Origin: Brachybacterium phenoliresistens
Lineage (GTDB): Bacteria; Actinomycetota; Actinomycetes; Actinomycetales; Dermabacteraceae
Direction of reading: 5' to 3'
Length of the DNA: 64,000 nucleotides
NCBI RefSeq assembly: GCF_000576425.1
Contig: NZ_KK069995.1
Span: forward strand, 62,001-126,000
The notes under the pieces are model-generated. The model worked only from the letters and a program-made list of their open reading frames with translations. It ran no database searches and had not been told where the DNA came from. The position numbers were made by a program, and so were the translations under genes. How positions within the stretch are numbered: the stretch's first letter is position 1; each line of letters starts with the position of its first letter. This document shows, in pieces, positions 34,733-42,825 of this stretch.

Positions 34733-34754
34733 GTATACTCACCGATCGGTATAC
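34733..34754. promoter_or_regulatory. Probable TetR operator over the promoter
   Basis: GTATAC occurs at 34733-34738 and 34749-34754 around the palindrome ACCGATCGGT (34741-34750). A TATACT -10 element (34734-34739) is embedded, 45 bases before the TetR ATG, so the protein could repress itself. Confidence 0.6.
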
Positions 34755-34784
34755 CGGCGTAAGGACTGGGAAGGCAGGAGCGCG

Positions 34785-35399
34785 ATGCCCGCTGCTCTCG
34801 AGGACCTGATGCCGCTGCCCGCCCCGCGCACCACCCCGGCCGGCGCGGCGCTGCTGGAGGCGGCCTCGTCCCTGTTCGCCCAGCGCGGGATCACGGCGAC
34901 CGGGGTCGACCTCATCGCCCAGCACGCCGGGATCACGAAGCGGACCCTGTACCAGCGCTTCGGGGCGAAGGAGGCGCTCGTCGCGGCCTGCCTGGCGCAG
35001 CGGGCGCACGACTGGCAGGTCCACCTCCTCGAGGAGCTCGACGCCGCCCCGGCCGTGCCTCCCGACCAGGCCGTGCGTCTCGTGTTCGCCGCGGCCCGGG
35101 AGTGGACGCGGGATCCGCGGCGCGGCTGCACCTTCCTGGGCGCGTGGGCGGAGGTCAGCGCGCTGCCGGGTGAGGCCGCGCAGGTCGTGCAGGCGGAGAA
35201 GGCGTGGATGCGCCGCCTGTTCGTCGCCCTCGCCGGGGATGCGCGGCGCGGCGAGCTGGTCCATCAGCTGTACGAGGGGGCGCAGATGTGCGCGGCGATC
35301 GGCGGCGACCCGGAGAGCCTGGACCGCGCGGCGGAGGTCGCCGCCCGCATCGCCGGCGGCACGGACGCCGGGCACGGCTTCTCACCGATCGACGGGTGA
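34785..35399 (+). CDS. TetR-family transcriptional regulator
   Basis: 204 residues. DNA-binding domain: AGAALLEAASSLFAQRGITATGVD then HAGITKRTLYQRFGAKEALV. The ligand domain has RRGCTFLGAWAEVSALPG, seen in TetR proteins linked to flavoprotein or organic-compound detoxification. ATG 34785 has GGAAGGCAGGAG upstream. It is convergent with a DHFR-like gene, so its targets are itself and perhaps distant genes. Confidence 0.9.
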   Translation: MPAALEDLMPLPAPRTTPAGAALLEAASSLFAQRGITATGVDLIAQHAGITKRTLYQRFGAKEALVAACLAQRAHDWQVHLLEELDAAPAVPPDQAVRLVFAAAREWTRDPRRGCTFLGAWAEVSALPGEAAQVVQAEKAWMRRLFVALAGDARRGELVHQLYEGAQMCAAIGGDPESLDRAAEVAARIAGGTDAGHGFSPIDG

Positions 35400-35422
35400 T
35401 CCTGCGGGGCCCGCCGCTCCGG

Positions 35423-35980
35423 TCACCGCGCCCGTCGGTAGTGCAGGGCGACCGCCCCGCTGCTCAGCGGCTGCGCCGAGATCAGCTCCAGGCGCCGCGT
35501 CGAGGGCAGCCCGGCGCCGTACAGGGTGGGGCCGTGGCCGGCGATCATCGGGTGGACCATGAGCCGGTACTCGTCGATGAGGTCCATCCGGTCCAGCTGC
35601 GTCGCCAGCGCCCCGCTGCCCAGGAGCACGCCCTCCGGCGTGCGGTCCTTGAGCTCCTGCACCGCCGTGCGCAGGTCCCCCTGGAGGTGGTGGCTCCCGG
35701 TCCACGGGAAGTCGGACCGCGTCGAGGAGACGACGTACTTCGGCATGTCCTCGAGCGTCAGCGCCCAGTCGCGCATCGCCTGCGGGGCCTCGACCTCGCC
35801 GCGGGCGACCAGGGGCCAGTAGCTCTCCATCATCTCGTAGGTCACGCGACCCCAGAGCATCGCGCCGGCCGCCTCGATCAGGCGGGTGTAGAAGGCGTGC
35901 GACTCGTCATCGGCGACGCCCTCCCGGTGGTCGACGCATCCGTCCAGGGTGACGTTGATGCTGAAGGTCAGAAGTCCCAT
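35423..35980 (-). CDS. Dihydrofolate reductase-family (RibD C-terminal-like) protein
   Basis: 185 residues with the DHFR/RibD_C fold: TFSINVTLDGCVDHREG, GAMLWGRVTYEMMESYWP, KYVVSSTRSDFPWTGSHHL and VLLGSGALATQLDRMDLIDEYRLMVHPMIAG. It is the stand-alone actinobacterial type (YyaP/YwjB-like) and unlikely to be the cell's main folate enzyme; an NADPH-dependent reductase of unknown substrate is likely. ATG 35980 has GGGAGAGG upstream. It is divergent from the nitroreductase gene. Confidence 0.85.
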   Translation of the reverse strand: MGLLTFSINVTLDGCVDHREGVADDESHAFYTRLIEAAGAMLWGRVTYEMMESYWPLVARGEVEAPQAMRDWALTLEDMPKYVVSSTRSDFPWTGSHHLQGDLRTAVQELKDRTPEGVLLGSGALATQLDRMDLIDEYRLMVHPMIAGHGPTLYGAGLPSTRRLELISAQPLSSGAVALHYRRAR

Positions 35981-36141
35981 GGGGCGGCCTCTCCCGATCG
36001 GGGCGCCTGCCGCGGCCGCGGCGGCGCGTCGCGCCCAGCGCGCACCTCGACTATCCGGCGGGCCGGGGCACGCGTCAAGGGGCAGGCACCGCGCCCCCTG
36101 GAGCGATTCTCGCGATCTCCTGCGGGATCTATGGTGAGCCC

Positions 36142-36813
36142 ATGTCGACCTGCGAGGTTCCTGCCGTGCCCGAGCTGCATCCCGCCCTGGAGCGCAGATT
36201 CAGCCCGGTCCGCTTCGACCTCGAAGCGGCGGTGACCTCCGAGCATGTCGACACGCTCCTGGAGGCGGCACGGAGGGCACCCTCGGCCGGCAGTTCCCAG
36301 CCGTGGATGTTCATCGCCGGCATCCGCGGCGACGATGTCCACGCACGGCTCCTGCCGCACCTCGCCCGCAGCTCCTCGCAGTGGGCGCCGTCGGCCTCGC
36401 TGCTGATGGTGAACCTCGCCCAGGTCCAGGTCGAGGGGGAGCCGGAATGGGAGTACTCGGAGTTCGCCCGCTACGACCTGGGCCAGGCCGTCGCGCACAT
36501 GACCGTGCAGGGACTGTCCATCGGCCTGGAAGCGCACCAGTTCCGTGCCTTCGACCGGCAGGCGATCGAGGCGGAGTTCGCCGTCCCGACCCATTGGGAG
36601 GCCACCTCCATGACCGCCTTCGGCGTCGCGGACCATCTGCCCGGCGAGATCCGTGCCGCGGGCACCAGCCGGGAGCGCGCCGGCCGGGACGACATCGTGT
36701 GGGCGCGGGGCCGCGTCCTCTCGGGCATCGGCCACACTTCGGCTCCGCGCGCCGACTCCGCCGCAGTCACTGGTGGAATATTCAACGACCGGCTAGGGTT
36801 GGACCCATCATGA
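36142..36813 (+). CDS. Nitroreductase-family flavoprotein
   Basis: 223 residues. FMN-binding nitroreductase motifs: ERRFSPVRFD, ARRAPSAGSSQPWMFI, ARYDLGQAVAHMTVQGLSIGLEAHQF. It reduces nitroaromatics, quinones or similar with NAD(P)H. ATG 36142 lies six bases after TATGGT, so the mRNA is probably leaderless. The stop overlaps the start of the LLM flavoprotein gene by four bases, which couples two flavin enzymes in one operon. Confidence 0.88.
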   Translation: MSTCEVPAVPELHPALERRFSPVRFDLEAAVTSEHVDTLLEAARRAPSAGSSQPWMFIAGIRGDDVHARLLPHLARSSSQWAPSASLLMVNLAQVQVEGEPEWEYSEFARYDLGQAVAHMTVQGLSIGLEAHQFRAFDRQAIEAEFAVPTHWEATSMTAFGVADHLPGEIRAAGTSRERAGRDDIVWARGRVLSGIGHTSAPRADSAAVTGGIFNDRLGLDPS

Positions 36814-37877
36814 GAGCCTTCGGATTCCTCAGCTTCGGCCATTACGGCAACGGCGGCGGCGTGCACGGCGTCGACGCCCGCCGCATGCTGCACGACGCCA
36901 TCGACATCGCCCAGGGGGCGGACGACCTCGGTGTCAACGGCGCCTACTTCCGCGTCCACCACTTCGCCACCCAGTCCGCCTCGCCGATGCCCCTGCTCGC
37001 GGCCGTCGCCGCCCGCACCCGGCACATCGAGGTCGGCACCGGCGTCATCGACATGCGCTACGAGAACCCCCTCTACCTCGCCGAGGAGGCCGCCGCACTG
37101 GACCTCATCGCCGACGGCCGGGTGGCGCTCGGCGTCTCCCGGGGCAGCCCCGAGCCCGCCGAGCGCGGCTGGGAGGCCTTCGGGTACACCGGCTCGACCG
37201 ACCCGCGCGGCGCGGACATCGCCCGCGAGAAGTTCGAGATCTTCCTCGACGCGGTCCGGGGCCGGCCGATGGCCCGGGCGGCGCAGTCCCCCTACGGCGC
37301 TCCGGTCGCCCCCGGCGCCGGCCTGCGGGTGGAGCCGCACTCCCCCGGCCTCATCGACCGGATCTGGTGGGGCGCCGGCTCGCGCGAGAGCGCGGAGTCG
37401 GTGGGCCGCCAGGGCCTGAACCTCATGAGCTCGACCCTGCTCACCGAGGCCACCGGCGAGTCCTTCGGCGACCTCCAGCGCGAGCAGATCGACCGCTTCC
37501 GCGCCGCCTACCGCGAGGCCGGCCACACCGGTGCGCCGCGCGTCTCGGTCTCCCGCAGCATCTTCCCCGTGGTCACGGGCGAGGACCGCATGCTGTTCGG
37601 CATGCGCCCCGGCGAGGGCTCGGACCAGATCGGCATCATCGACGGGCTCCGCTCGACCTTCGGCCGCACCTACACCGGCGAGCCCGACGAGCTCATCGCC
37701 CAGCTGCAGGCCGATGCCGCCGTGCAGGCCGCGGACACGGTCATGCTCACGATCCCCTCGCAGATGGGCGTCGAGCTGAACCTGCGCATCCTGCAGAACG
37801 TGGCCGAGCACGTCGCCCCGGCCCTGGGCTGGAAGCCGAACACGGAAGGGCCGGTCGCAGGGCAGCCGGTCTCCTGA
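36810..37877 (+). CDS. LLM-class flavin-dependent oxidoreductase
   Basis: 355 residues with the luciferase-like TIM barrel: FGFLSFGHYG, ADDLGVNGAYFRVHHFATQSASPMPLLAAVAARTR, IEVGTGVIDMRYENPLYLAEEAAALDLIADGRVALGVSRG and RIWWGAGSRESAESVGRQGLNLMSS. It uses reduced FMN, which the coupled nitroreductase-like protein might supply. Substrate unknown. ATG 36810 forms an ATGA overlap with the preceding gene. Confidence 0.9.
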   Translation: MRAFGFLSFGHYGNGGGVHGVDARRMLHDAIDIAQGADDLGVNGAYFRVHHFATQSASPMPLLAAVAARTRHIEVGTGVIDMRYENPLYLAEEAAALDLIADGRVALGVSRGSPEPAERGWEAFGYTGSTDPRGADIAREKFEIFLDAVRGRPMARAAQSPYGAPVAPGAGLRVEPHSPGLIDRIWWGAGSRESAESVGRQGLNLMSSTLLTEATGESFGDLQREQIDRFRAAYREAGHTGAPRVSVSRSIFPVVTGEDRMLFGMRPGEGSDQIGIIDGLRSTFGRTYTGEPDELIAQLQADAAVQAADTVMLTIPSQMGVELNLRILQNVAEHVAPALGWKPNTEGPVAGQPVS

Positions 37878-37898
37878 GCGCGATGCGATGATGGACCG

Positions 37899-38357
37899 GT
37901 GAACAAGCCTGCTCCTTCTGTCGTCATCCGTCCATCGGGCGGCGCGGCGGAGCATCCGCAGCTCGTCGAGATCTGGCGCAGCGCCGTGCACGCGACCCAC
38001 GACTTCCTCGAGGAGTCCGATCTCGAGCGCATCGAGGCCAGCCTGATCCCCGTGTACTTCCCGGCCGTCTCGATGCTCGTCGCCGAGAGCCGGGGAGAAC
38101 CGGTGGGCTTCGCGGGGGTCGCCGAGGGGTGCCTGGAGATGCTCTTCGTCGCGGACGCGGCCCGCGGCACCGGCGTGGGGACGGCGCTGCTCGAGGAGGC
38201 CGTCACCCGGCACGGCGTGACCCGGGTGGATGTCAACGAGCAGAATCCGGCTGCGCTCGGCTTCTACCTCCGCCGCGGGTTCGTGCAGGTGGGCCGGAGC
38301 GCGCTCGACGGGGACGGCCGCCCCTATCCGCTCCTGCATCTCGAGATCCGCGCCTGA
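37899..38357 (+). CDS. GNAT acetyltransferase (YjaB-like)
   Basis: 152 residues. The acetyl-CoA loop is LFVADAARGTGVGTALLEEAV, with YjaB-type flanks (VEIWRSAVHATHDFLEESDLERIE and VDVNEQNPAALGFYLRRGF). It acetylates an amine of unknown identity. The start is GTG 37899, six bases after GATGAT and 21 bases past the LLM stop; it may be co-transcribed with the flavoproteins or have its own leaderless promoter. Confidence 0.87.
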   Translation: MNKPAPSVVIRPSGGAAEHPQLVEIWRSAVHATHDFLEESDLERIEASLIPVYFPAVSMLVAESRGEPVGFAGVAEGCLEMLFVADAARGTGVGTALLEEAVTRHGVTRVDVNEQNPAALGFYLRRGFVQVGRSALDGDGRPYPLLHLEIRA

Positions 38358-38419
38358 GCCGTCCCGCCCCGGGAGAGGGCCCGGACCCGATCGGCGGCGC
38401 GAGGGCATAACCTCAGGGC

Positions 38420-39361
38420 ATGCTCCGCATCGCCACCGCGAACGTCAACGGGATCCGCGCCGCGCACCGCCGGGGCTTCGGCGACTGGCTCGCGGGGCGC
38501 GACGCGGACGTGGTCGCGCTGCAGGAGGTGCGGGCGCAGGCGGACAAGCTCCCCGAGGGCGCCTTCGGGCACCTGCACGTCGCCCTGGACACCGGCACCC
38601 TCCCCGGGCGCAACGGCGTCGCGGTGCTGACCCGCACGCCGCCCGCCGCGGTGCGCACGTGGAGCGGGACGGCGCTGGTGGGCGGCCCGCCCGAGGCGAC
38701 GGGCCTGCCGGGTGCCGGCGAGCTCGCCGCGGTCCCGGCGCCCGATCGGATCCCTCTCGCGCGGGGCCTGGGGCCCTTCGCCGCCCAGGGCCGCTATCTC
38801 GAGGTCGACCTCGCCGAGGCTCCGCTGACCATCGCCTGCCTCTACCTGCCCAAGGGCGGCCTGCCGGCGGAGATGCAGCGCCCCGAGCGGATGCGCGAGG
38901 CACCCGACGGCGGCGCCCGGTACCTGCGGAAGATGGCGTTCATGGCGGCGTTCTCCCGCTACCTCACCCGCACCCGCCGGGCCGCCGCGGCGGCCGGCCG
39001 AGAGTACCTGCTGATGGGCGACCTCAACATCGCCCATACGCGCCAGGACCTCGCGGCATGGCGCCGCAACCAGGGCAGCGACGGCTTCCTGCCCGAGGAG
39101 CGCGAATGGTTCGGGCAGCAGCTCTCCCCGCGCACGCTCGTGGACGTGGTGCGGCACCTGCACCCCGATCTGGACGGCCCCTACTCGTGGTGGTCGTGGC
39201 TGGGGCAGGCCTTCGCCAAGGACGCGGGATGGCGCCTGGACTACCACCTCGCCACGCCCCGCCTCGCACGCACCGCCGTGCGCGCCGAGGTGGACCGGGA
39301 GTTCCGCGGGCAGCGGCTGTCGGATCATGCGCCGGTGGTCGTCGACTACGACTGGGGATGA
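38420..39361 (+). CDS. xth: Exodeoxyribonuclease III / AP endonuclease
   Basis: 313 residues of the Xth family: LRIATANVNGIRAAHRRGFGDWL, VVALQEVRA (catalytic Glu), YLPKGG, LLMGDLNIAHTRQDL, and the C-terminal YSWWSWLGQAF ... RLDYHLAT and SDHAPVVVDY with the active-site His. It repairs abasic sites and trims DNA 3' ends in base excision repair. An insertion of about 25 residues (VGGPPEATGLPGAGELAAVP) follows the first beta sheet. ATG 38420 is six bases after TAACCT, probably leaderless. Confidence 0.92.
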   Translation: MLRIATANVNGIRAAHRRGFGDWLAGRDADVVALQEVRAQADKLPEGAFGHLHVALDTGTLPGRNGVAVLTRTPPAAVRTWSGTALVGGPPEATGLPGAGELAAVPAPDRIPLARGLGPFAAQGRYLEVDLAEAPLTIACLYLPKGGLPAEMQRPERMREAPDGGARYLRKMAFMAAFSRYLTRTRRAAAAAGREYLLMGDLNIAHTRQDLAAWRRNQGSDGFLPEEREWFGQQLSPRTLVDVVRHLHPDLDGPYSWWSWLGQAFAKDAGWRLDYHLATPRLARTAVRAEVDREFRGQRLSDHAPVVVDYDWG

Positions 39362-39425
39362 CCGCCCCAGCGGTCATCGATGCGGTCCCTCCACGGGTGC
39401 GGGCCGCCGGAGAGGCCGGATCGCG

Positions 39426-39677
39426 TCAGCCCGGCCGCTCTCCTCGATGTCGGCGCAGTACGACGGCAGACGCCGCATACAGTCCCGCGCTGAGGAGGAA
39501 GGGGATGATCGCGCTCGGCTCGAACCGGGACCCGGCGCTGAGGAAGTTCGTCACGATCATCCATACGCCGAGCATGATGAGTAGCCAGGGCGTCGATCGG
39601 TTCGCCTGGACCGCCCACCCGGGCGGTGGCGATCCACGCTCCCCGTCCCTGACCTCTCCTGCTCCCTCTGTGACCAT
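39426..39677 (-). CDS. Small two-TM membrane protein
   Basis: 83 residues with hydrophobic segments at about 30-47 and 54-72 and a basic tail RRHRGERPG. I recognise no family. Start ATG 39677 lacks a clear ribosome site. G+C is a little lower than in neighbours. It lies downstream of the MFS gene and a small ORF on the same strand, so it may end that transcript. Confidence 0.5.
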   Translation of the reverse strand: MVTEGAGEVRDGERGSPPPGWAVQANRSTPWLLIMLGVWMIVTNFLSAGSRFEPSAIIPFLLSAGLYAASAVVLRRHRGERPG

Positions 39678-39744
39678 ATGTGCCTATCTCCCACGGTCGT
39701 GCTGCGGTTTCCGATGGTGATCTCTGCGCGGTTCATCGGCCGGA

Positions 39745-40014
39745 CTATCGACGATCCAGGATTCGACGCGCGACGTCCATCGACATGTCCATGTACCCGA
39801 CGAGGATCGGGGGCAGGGGGACTCTCGAGATGGACCCGCCGTCGTCGACGACGAGCCGCGGGCTGAAGCCATAGAGGTCGTGAGCATCGGCACGATCGAG
39901 GAAGAATTCCACGGAGAAACGAGCTTCTCGGGCATTCTTCGGGACCTGAGGACCACGGGCGGGACTCCCGCCCCCACGCACCGGGACCTGAGGACCATCC
40001 CATGACCCCGGCAT
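39745..40014 (-). CDS. Possible small protein of unknown function
   Basis: 89 residues from ATG 40014 (GAGGAC upstream), beginning eight bases after the MFS stop. The C-terminal 60 residues (EARFSVEFFLDRADAHDLYGF, then VVDDGGSISRVPLPPILVGYMDMSMDVARRI) look like real protein. The N-terminal part is odd: a 15-base direct repeat (39941-39955 and 39983-39997) gives GPQVP twice around a G+C-rich hairpin, so the true start may be later or the gene a remnant. Confidence 0.4.
   Translation of the reverse strand: MPGSWDGPQVPVRGGGSPARGPQVPKNAREARFSVEFFLDRADAHDLYGFSPRLVVDDGGSISRVPLPPILVGYMDMSMDVARRILDRR
39941..39997. repeat. 15-bp direct repeat flanking a hairpin
   Basis: GGGACCTGAGGACCA occurs at 39941-39955 and 39983-39997, with GGGCGGGA/TCCCGCCC between. 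It lies in or beside the small ORF following the MFS gene. Confidence 0.8.
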
Positions 40015-40021
40015 CCCGTCC

Positions 40022-41458
40022 TCACGACCGCCGGCGTCGCAGGGCGAGCACGGCGACGCCGATGCCCACCGCGCCGAGCGCCGCGATGCCCGCACCCATC
40101 AGCGCCGAGCCGCCGACGGCGACCAGCAGCCCCACGAGCGCGGAGGCGATCGTGGTGGCGATCAGCTCGGCGGTGTTCACGCCGGCCGCGGCCTTGGCCC
40201 CCTCGACCGGGTCGTCGCTGCTGCGCATCGCGGCGACGCTGAGGTGGGGGAAGGCGAGCCCCACGCCGGTGCCGGCCAGCACCAGGCCCACCACCCACAG
40301 GCCGATCGCCCATCCCGCGGGCGCGGCGTGCTGGGTCGCGGTGAACACGAGCAGCCCGCCGGTCACCAGCACCGGCCCGAGGATCATGAGGATCCGCCGG
40401 CTGCGCTCGCGCTCCGCGCCGACGCTGAAGATCTGCGAGAAGCTCCAGCCGATGGACACGGTGGCGCCGAAGATCCCGGCCAGCAGCGGCGTCATCCCCG
40501 CGAGCTCCTGGCCGAAGCGGGGCAGGAAGATCTCGACCATCGCGGTGGCGCTGAGGATCCCCAGCAGGATGTACAGCCACTTCAGGGGGTTGCCGCGCCG
40601 GTAGGTCATGCGCGGCAGCACGGAGGAGGGCGCCGCCCGCTCCACCACGACGAAGCCGACCAGCAGCAGCGCCCCGGCCAGCAGCCACAGCAGCATCGGC
40701 CCGCCCGACGGCGCCACCGCGGCGATGCTGAACGCCGCGGCGGCCAGGACGATCGTGATCAGGGACGGCACCGGGAGCGGGCCGACGCCGCGCGTGCGAT
40801 CACCGCGCCCGGGGAGGCTGCGCAGGGACGTCAGGCCCAGGGCGAGGGCCACGAGGGCGAGCAGCCAGAACGCCCCGCGCCACATCTGCAGCTGCGCGAA
40901 GGCCCCGCCGAGGACGGGGCCGATGAGGGTGCTCACGCCCCACATCGCCGAGACGAGCCCGGTGGCGCGGGTCCACAGGTGCGTCGGCAGGGCGTCGCGG
41001 ATCACCGCGTAGCCCAGTCCCGCCAGCAGGCCACCGCCCATCCCCTGGATCACGCGGCCGCCCAGCAGGGCCGTCATCGACGGCGCCATCGCCGCGCCGA
41101 CGGATCCGGCGGCGAACAGGAGGAACGCCAGCAGGTAGGCGCGGGAGGGGCCCAGCAGCGCGGCCGTGCGGGCGACCAGCGTCGAGGTCAGCACGCTGGC
41201 GACCATGTAGGAGGTGGTCACCCACGCGAAGTAGGCGCCGCCGCCGATGTCCGCGATCACCGAGGGCAGCAGCGCCGCCGTCACGAAGGCGCTCATGGCG
41301 TAGACGGCGACGCCGCCGGCGAGGACGAGGGAGGCGGCCAGGTGCTCGGGGCCCAGCAGCTCGCGCCAGCTGCCGGTGGGCTCCGCGGCCCGGGAGGGAT
41401 CGGTGCGCACGGCGGCGCCGGGGGTCTGCTCCGGAGGTCCGGCAGGATCGAGGGTCAT
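40022..41458 (-). CDS. MFS multidrug transporter (DHA2-like)
   Basis: 478 residues, 12-14 membrane spans. Motif A-like and motif C regions include RVIQGMGGGLLAGLGYAVIRDALP and VSAMWGVSTLIGPVLGGAFAQ, as in DHA2 drug exporters; a charged central loop (GRGDRTRGVG) separates halves. ATG 41458 lies seven bases after TAGCCT. The promoter has a 19-bp spacer covering a GACCTCA-N8-TGAGGTC dyad, the layout of MerR-family activation (SoxR-like). Likely exports a redox-active or cationic compound; no MerR gene is adjacent. Confidence 0.88.
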   Translation of the reverse strand: MTLDPAGPPEQTPGAAVRTDPSRAAEPTGSWRELLGPEHLAASLVLAGGVAVYAMSAFVTAALLPSVIADIGGGAYFAWVTTSYMVASVLTSTLVARTAALLGPSRAYLLAFLLFAAGSVGAAMAPSMTALLGGRVIQGMGGGLLAGLGYAVIRDALPTHLWTRATGLVSAMWGVSTLIGPVLGGAFAQLQMWRGAFWLLALVALALGLTSLRSLPGRGDRTRGVGPLPVPSLITIVLAAAAFSIAAVAPSGGPMLLWLLAGALLLVGFVVVERAAPSSVLPRMTYRRGNPLKWLYILLGILSATAMVEIFLPRFGQELAGMTPLLAGIFGATVSIGWSFSQIFSVGAERERSRRILMILGPVLVTGGLLVFTATQHAAPAGWAIGLWVVGLVLAGTGVGLAFPHLSVAAMRSSDDPVEGAKAAAGVNTAELIATTIASALVGLLVAVGGSALMGAGIAALGAVGIGVAVLALRRRRS

Positions 41459-41465
41459 GGCGCTG

Positions 41466-41496
41466 AGGCTAGGACCTCAGGTGAGCTTGAGGTCAA
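41466..41496 (-). promoter_or_regulatory. MerR/SoxR-type promoter with 19-bp spacer
   Basis: Minus strand: TTGACC (41496-41491), 19 bases, TAGCCT (41471-41466), with the inverted repeat GACCTCA-N8-TGAGGTC (41473-41494) filling the spacer. Seven bases separate the -10 box from ATG 41458. It overlaps the last codons of the upstream monooxygenase gene. Confidence 0.65.
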
Positions 41497-42749
41497 GGGC
41501 GGGCCGCAGGCAGGTCCCGGCGCGCGAGGGCCGCACGGGCGACCTCGTCCGGATCCGGGCGCGATTCCAGCAGGCCCAGGATCGGCCCGAGCGCCGCGCG
41601 CATGCTCAGCCTCCGGGTGATCTCCTCGCGCGCCAGGGCCACCAGCCGGCTGCGCCGGAACATCAGGCGGGCCAGGGATCGGGAGTTGCGGTGCGCGGCC
41701 TCGACGCGGGGGCGCTGGACGGCCTCCCACGCCTCCAGCAGCGCGGGCAGCTCCTCCCGGTCGGCGTGGGCGAGGATCCGCCCCAGCATCCACGCGGATT
41801 CGAGGGCCATGCCCGCGCCGATGCCGGCCGTGGGCAAGAATCCGGCGGCGGCGTCGCCCAGCAGGATCCCGGCCGGCATCACCCAGCGGGGGCAGCGGGC
41901 ATCGTCCAGCCGCCACCGGTAGGGGTCCTCCTGCGCGGCGATGGCGTCGAGGGCGCCGGTCAGCCGCGCGTCGATCCGGGGCAGTCGCGCGCGCACCGTG
42001 CGGCAGAACTCCTCGCGCCCGCGGTCGAGATCCGCATCGGGCCCGCCGAGGAAGACGCCGAGCCGGTCCCGGACGGGGTAGGCGCCCAGGAAGAACCCGT
42101 CTCCCCAGGTCTCCTCGGCCAGGCCCGGGTCGCCGTGCAGGGGCGCCCAGGCCACCCAGCCCGACCACCCGGTGCGGAGGGTCTGCGCCTGCGGCGCATC
42201 CAGGAGGCCGCGCATCCGCGAGCCGATGCCGTCGGCCCCGATGACCAGGTCGAAGGTCTCCTGGGCGACCGCCTCGCCGTCCCGGGTCACCAGCTCGACC
42301 CGGGAGCCGGTGGCGGTGCGGGCCACCGCGGCGACGGTCAGCCCGGTGGTCATCGGGCAGCCCGGCGCGGCGAGCACGTCCATCAGCGCTCCGCGGGAGA
42401 TGCCCTGGTAGTCGCCGTGCACGCGCATCAGCTCGCCCACGTCGTCGGTGCGCAGCACCGCCCCGCGGTGGGAGCGGAACCGGAAGCGCGTCAGCGGGAC
42501 GCCGGCGGCGCGGTACTGCGCGCGCACCCCGAGGTCCTCGAAGGCCTGGTCGACGGCGGGCATCAGCGCGAGCATGTAGCCGGGATGCTCCTGGATCGGC
42601 GAGCGGTCGATGAGCACGGGGTGCAGTCCGTCGCGTCGCAGCATCTGGGCGATGGTGAGCCCCGCGATCCCGGCCCCCACCACGAGGACGCGCAGGCGAT
42701 CCTCGGCCTGGTCGGCGAGCTGGGTGTCGAGCGGGACGTCGTGGATCAT
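41493..42749 (-). CDS. FAD-dependent monooxygenase (PHBH/UbiH-like)
   Basis: 418 residues. FAD motif 1 VLVVGAGIAGLTIAQMLRRDG, the DG motif DLVIGADGIGSRMR and the GD motif GILLGDAAAGFLPTAGIGAGMALESAWML are intact, as in aromatic hydroxylases and TetX-like enzymes. It hydroxylates an aromatic or polycyclic compound with NAD(P)H and oxygen. ATG 42749 has GGAGG close upstream. Two TetR-type dyads separate it from the divergent tetR gene, so it is probably induced by its substrate. Confidence 0.9.
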   Translation of the reverse strand: MIHDVPLDTQLADQAEDRLRVLVVGAGIAGLTIAQMLRRDGLHPVLIDRSPIQEHPGYMLALMPAVDQAFEDLGVRAQYRAAGVPLTRFRFRSHRGAVLRTDDVGELMRVHGDYQGISRGALMDVLAAPGCPMTTGLTVAAVARTATGSRVELVTRDGEAVAQETFDLVIGADGIGSRMRGLLDAPQAQTLRTGWSGWVAWAPLHGDPGLAEETWGDGFFLGAYPVRDRLGVFLGGPDADLDRGREEFCRTVRARLPRIDARLTGALDAIAAQEDPYRWRLDDARCPRWVMPAGILLGDAAAGFLPTAGIGAGMALESAWMLGRILAHADREELPALLEAWEAVQRPRVEAAHRNSRSLARLMFRRSRLVALAREEITRRLSMRAALGPILGLLESRPDPDEVARAALARRDLPAARP

Positions 42750-42763
42750 GGGAACCTCCGGAG

Positions 42764-42779
42764 TGGACCACCTGGTCCA
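42764..42779. promoter_or_regulatory. TetR operator 1
   Basis: TGGACCACCTGGTCCA, extended on both sides to 10-bp arms (42761-42782), 15 bases upstream of the monooxygenase ATG. Confidence 0.8.
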
Positions 42780-42796
42780 CTCCACCGTACGCCGTG

Positions 42797-42812
42797 TGGA
42801 CCACCTGGTCCA
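42797..42812. promoter_or_regulatory. TetR operator 2
   Basis: Exact second copy of TGGACCACCTGGTCCA, 33 bases from the first, ending two bases before the TAGAGT -10 element (42814-42819) of the tetR gene. The duplication implies joint repression of both genes. Confidence 0.8.
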
Positions 42813-42825
42813 GTAGAGTCGGTCC

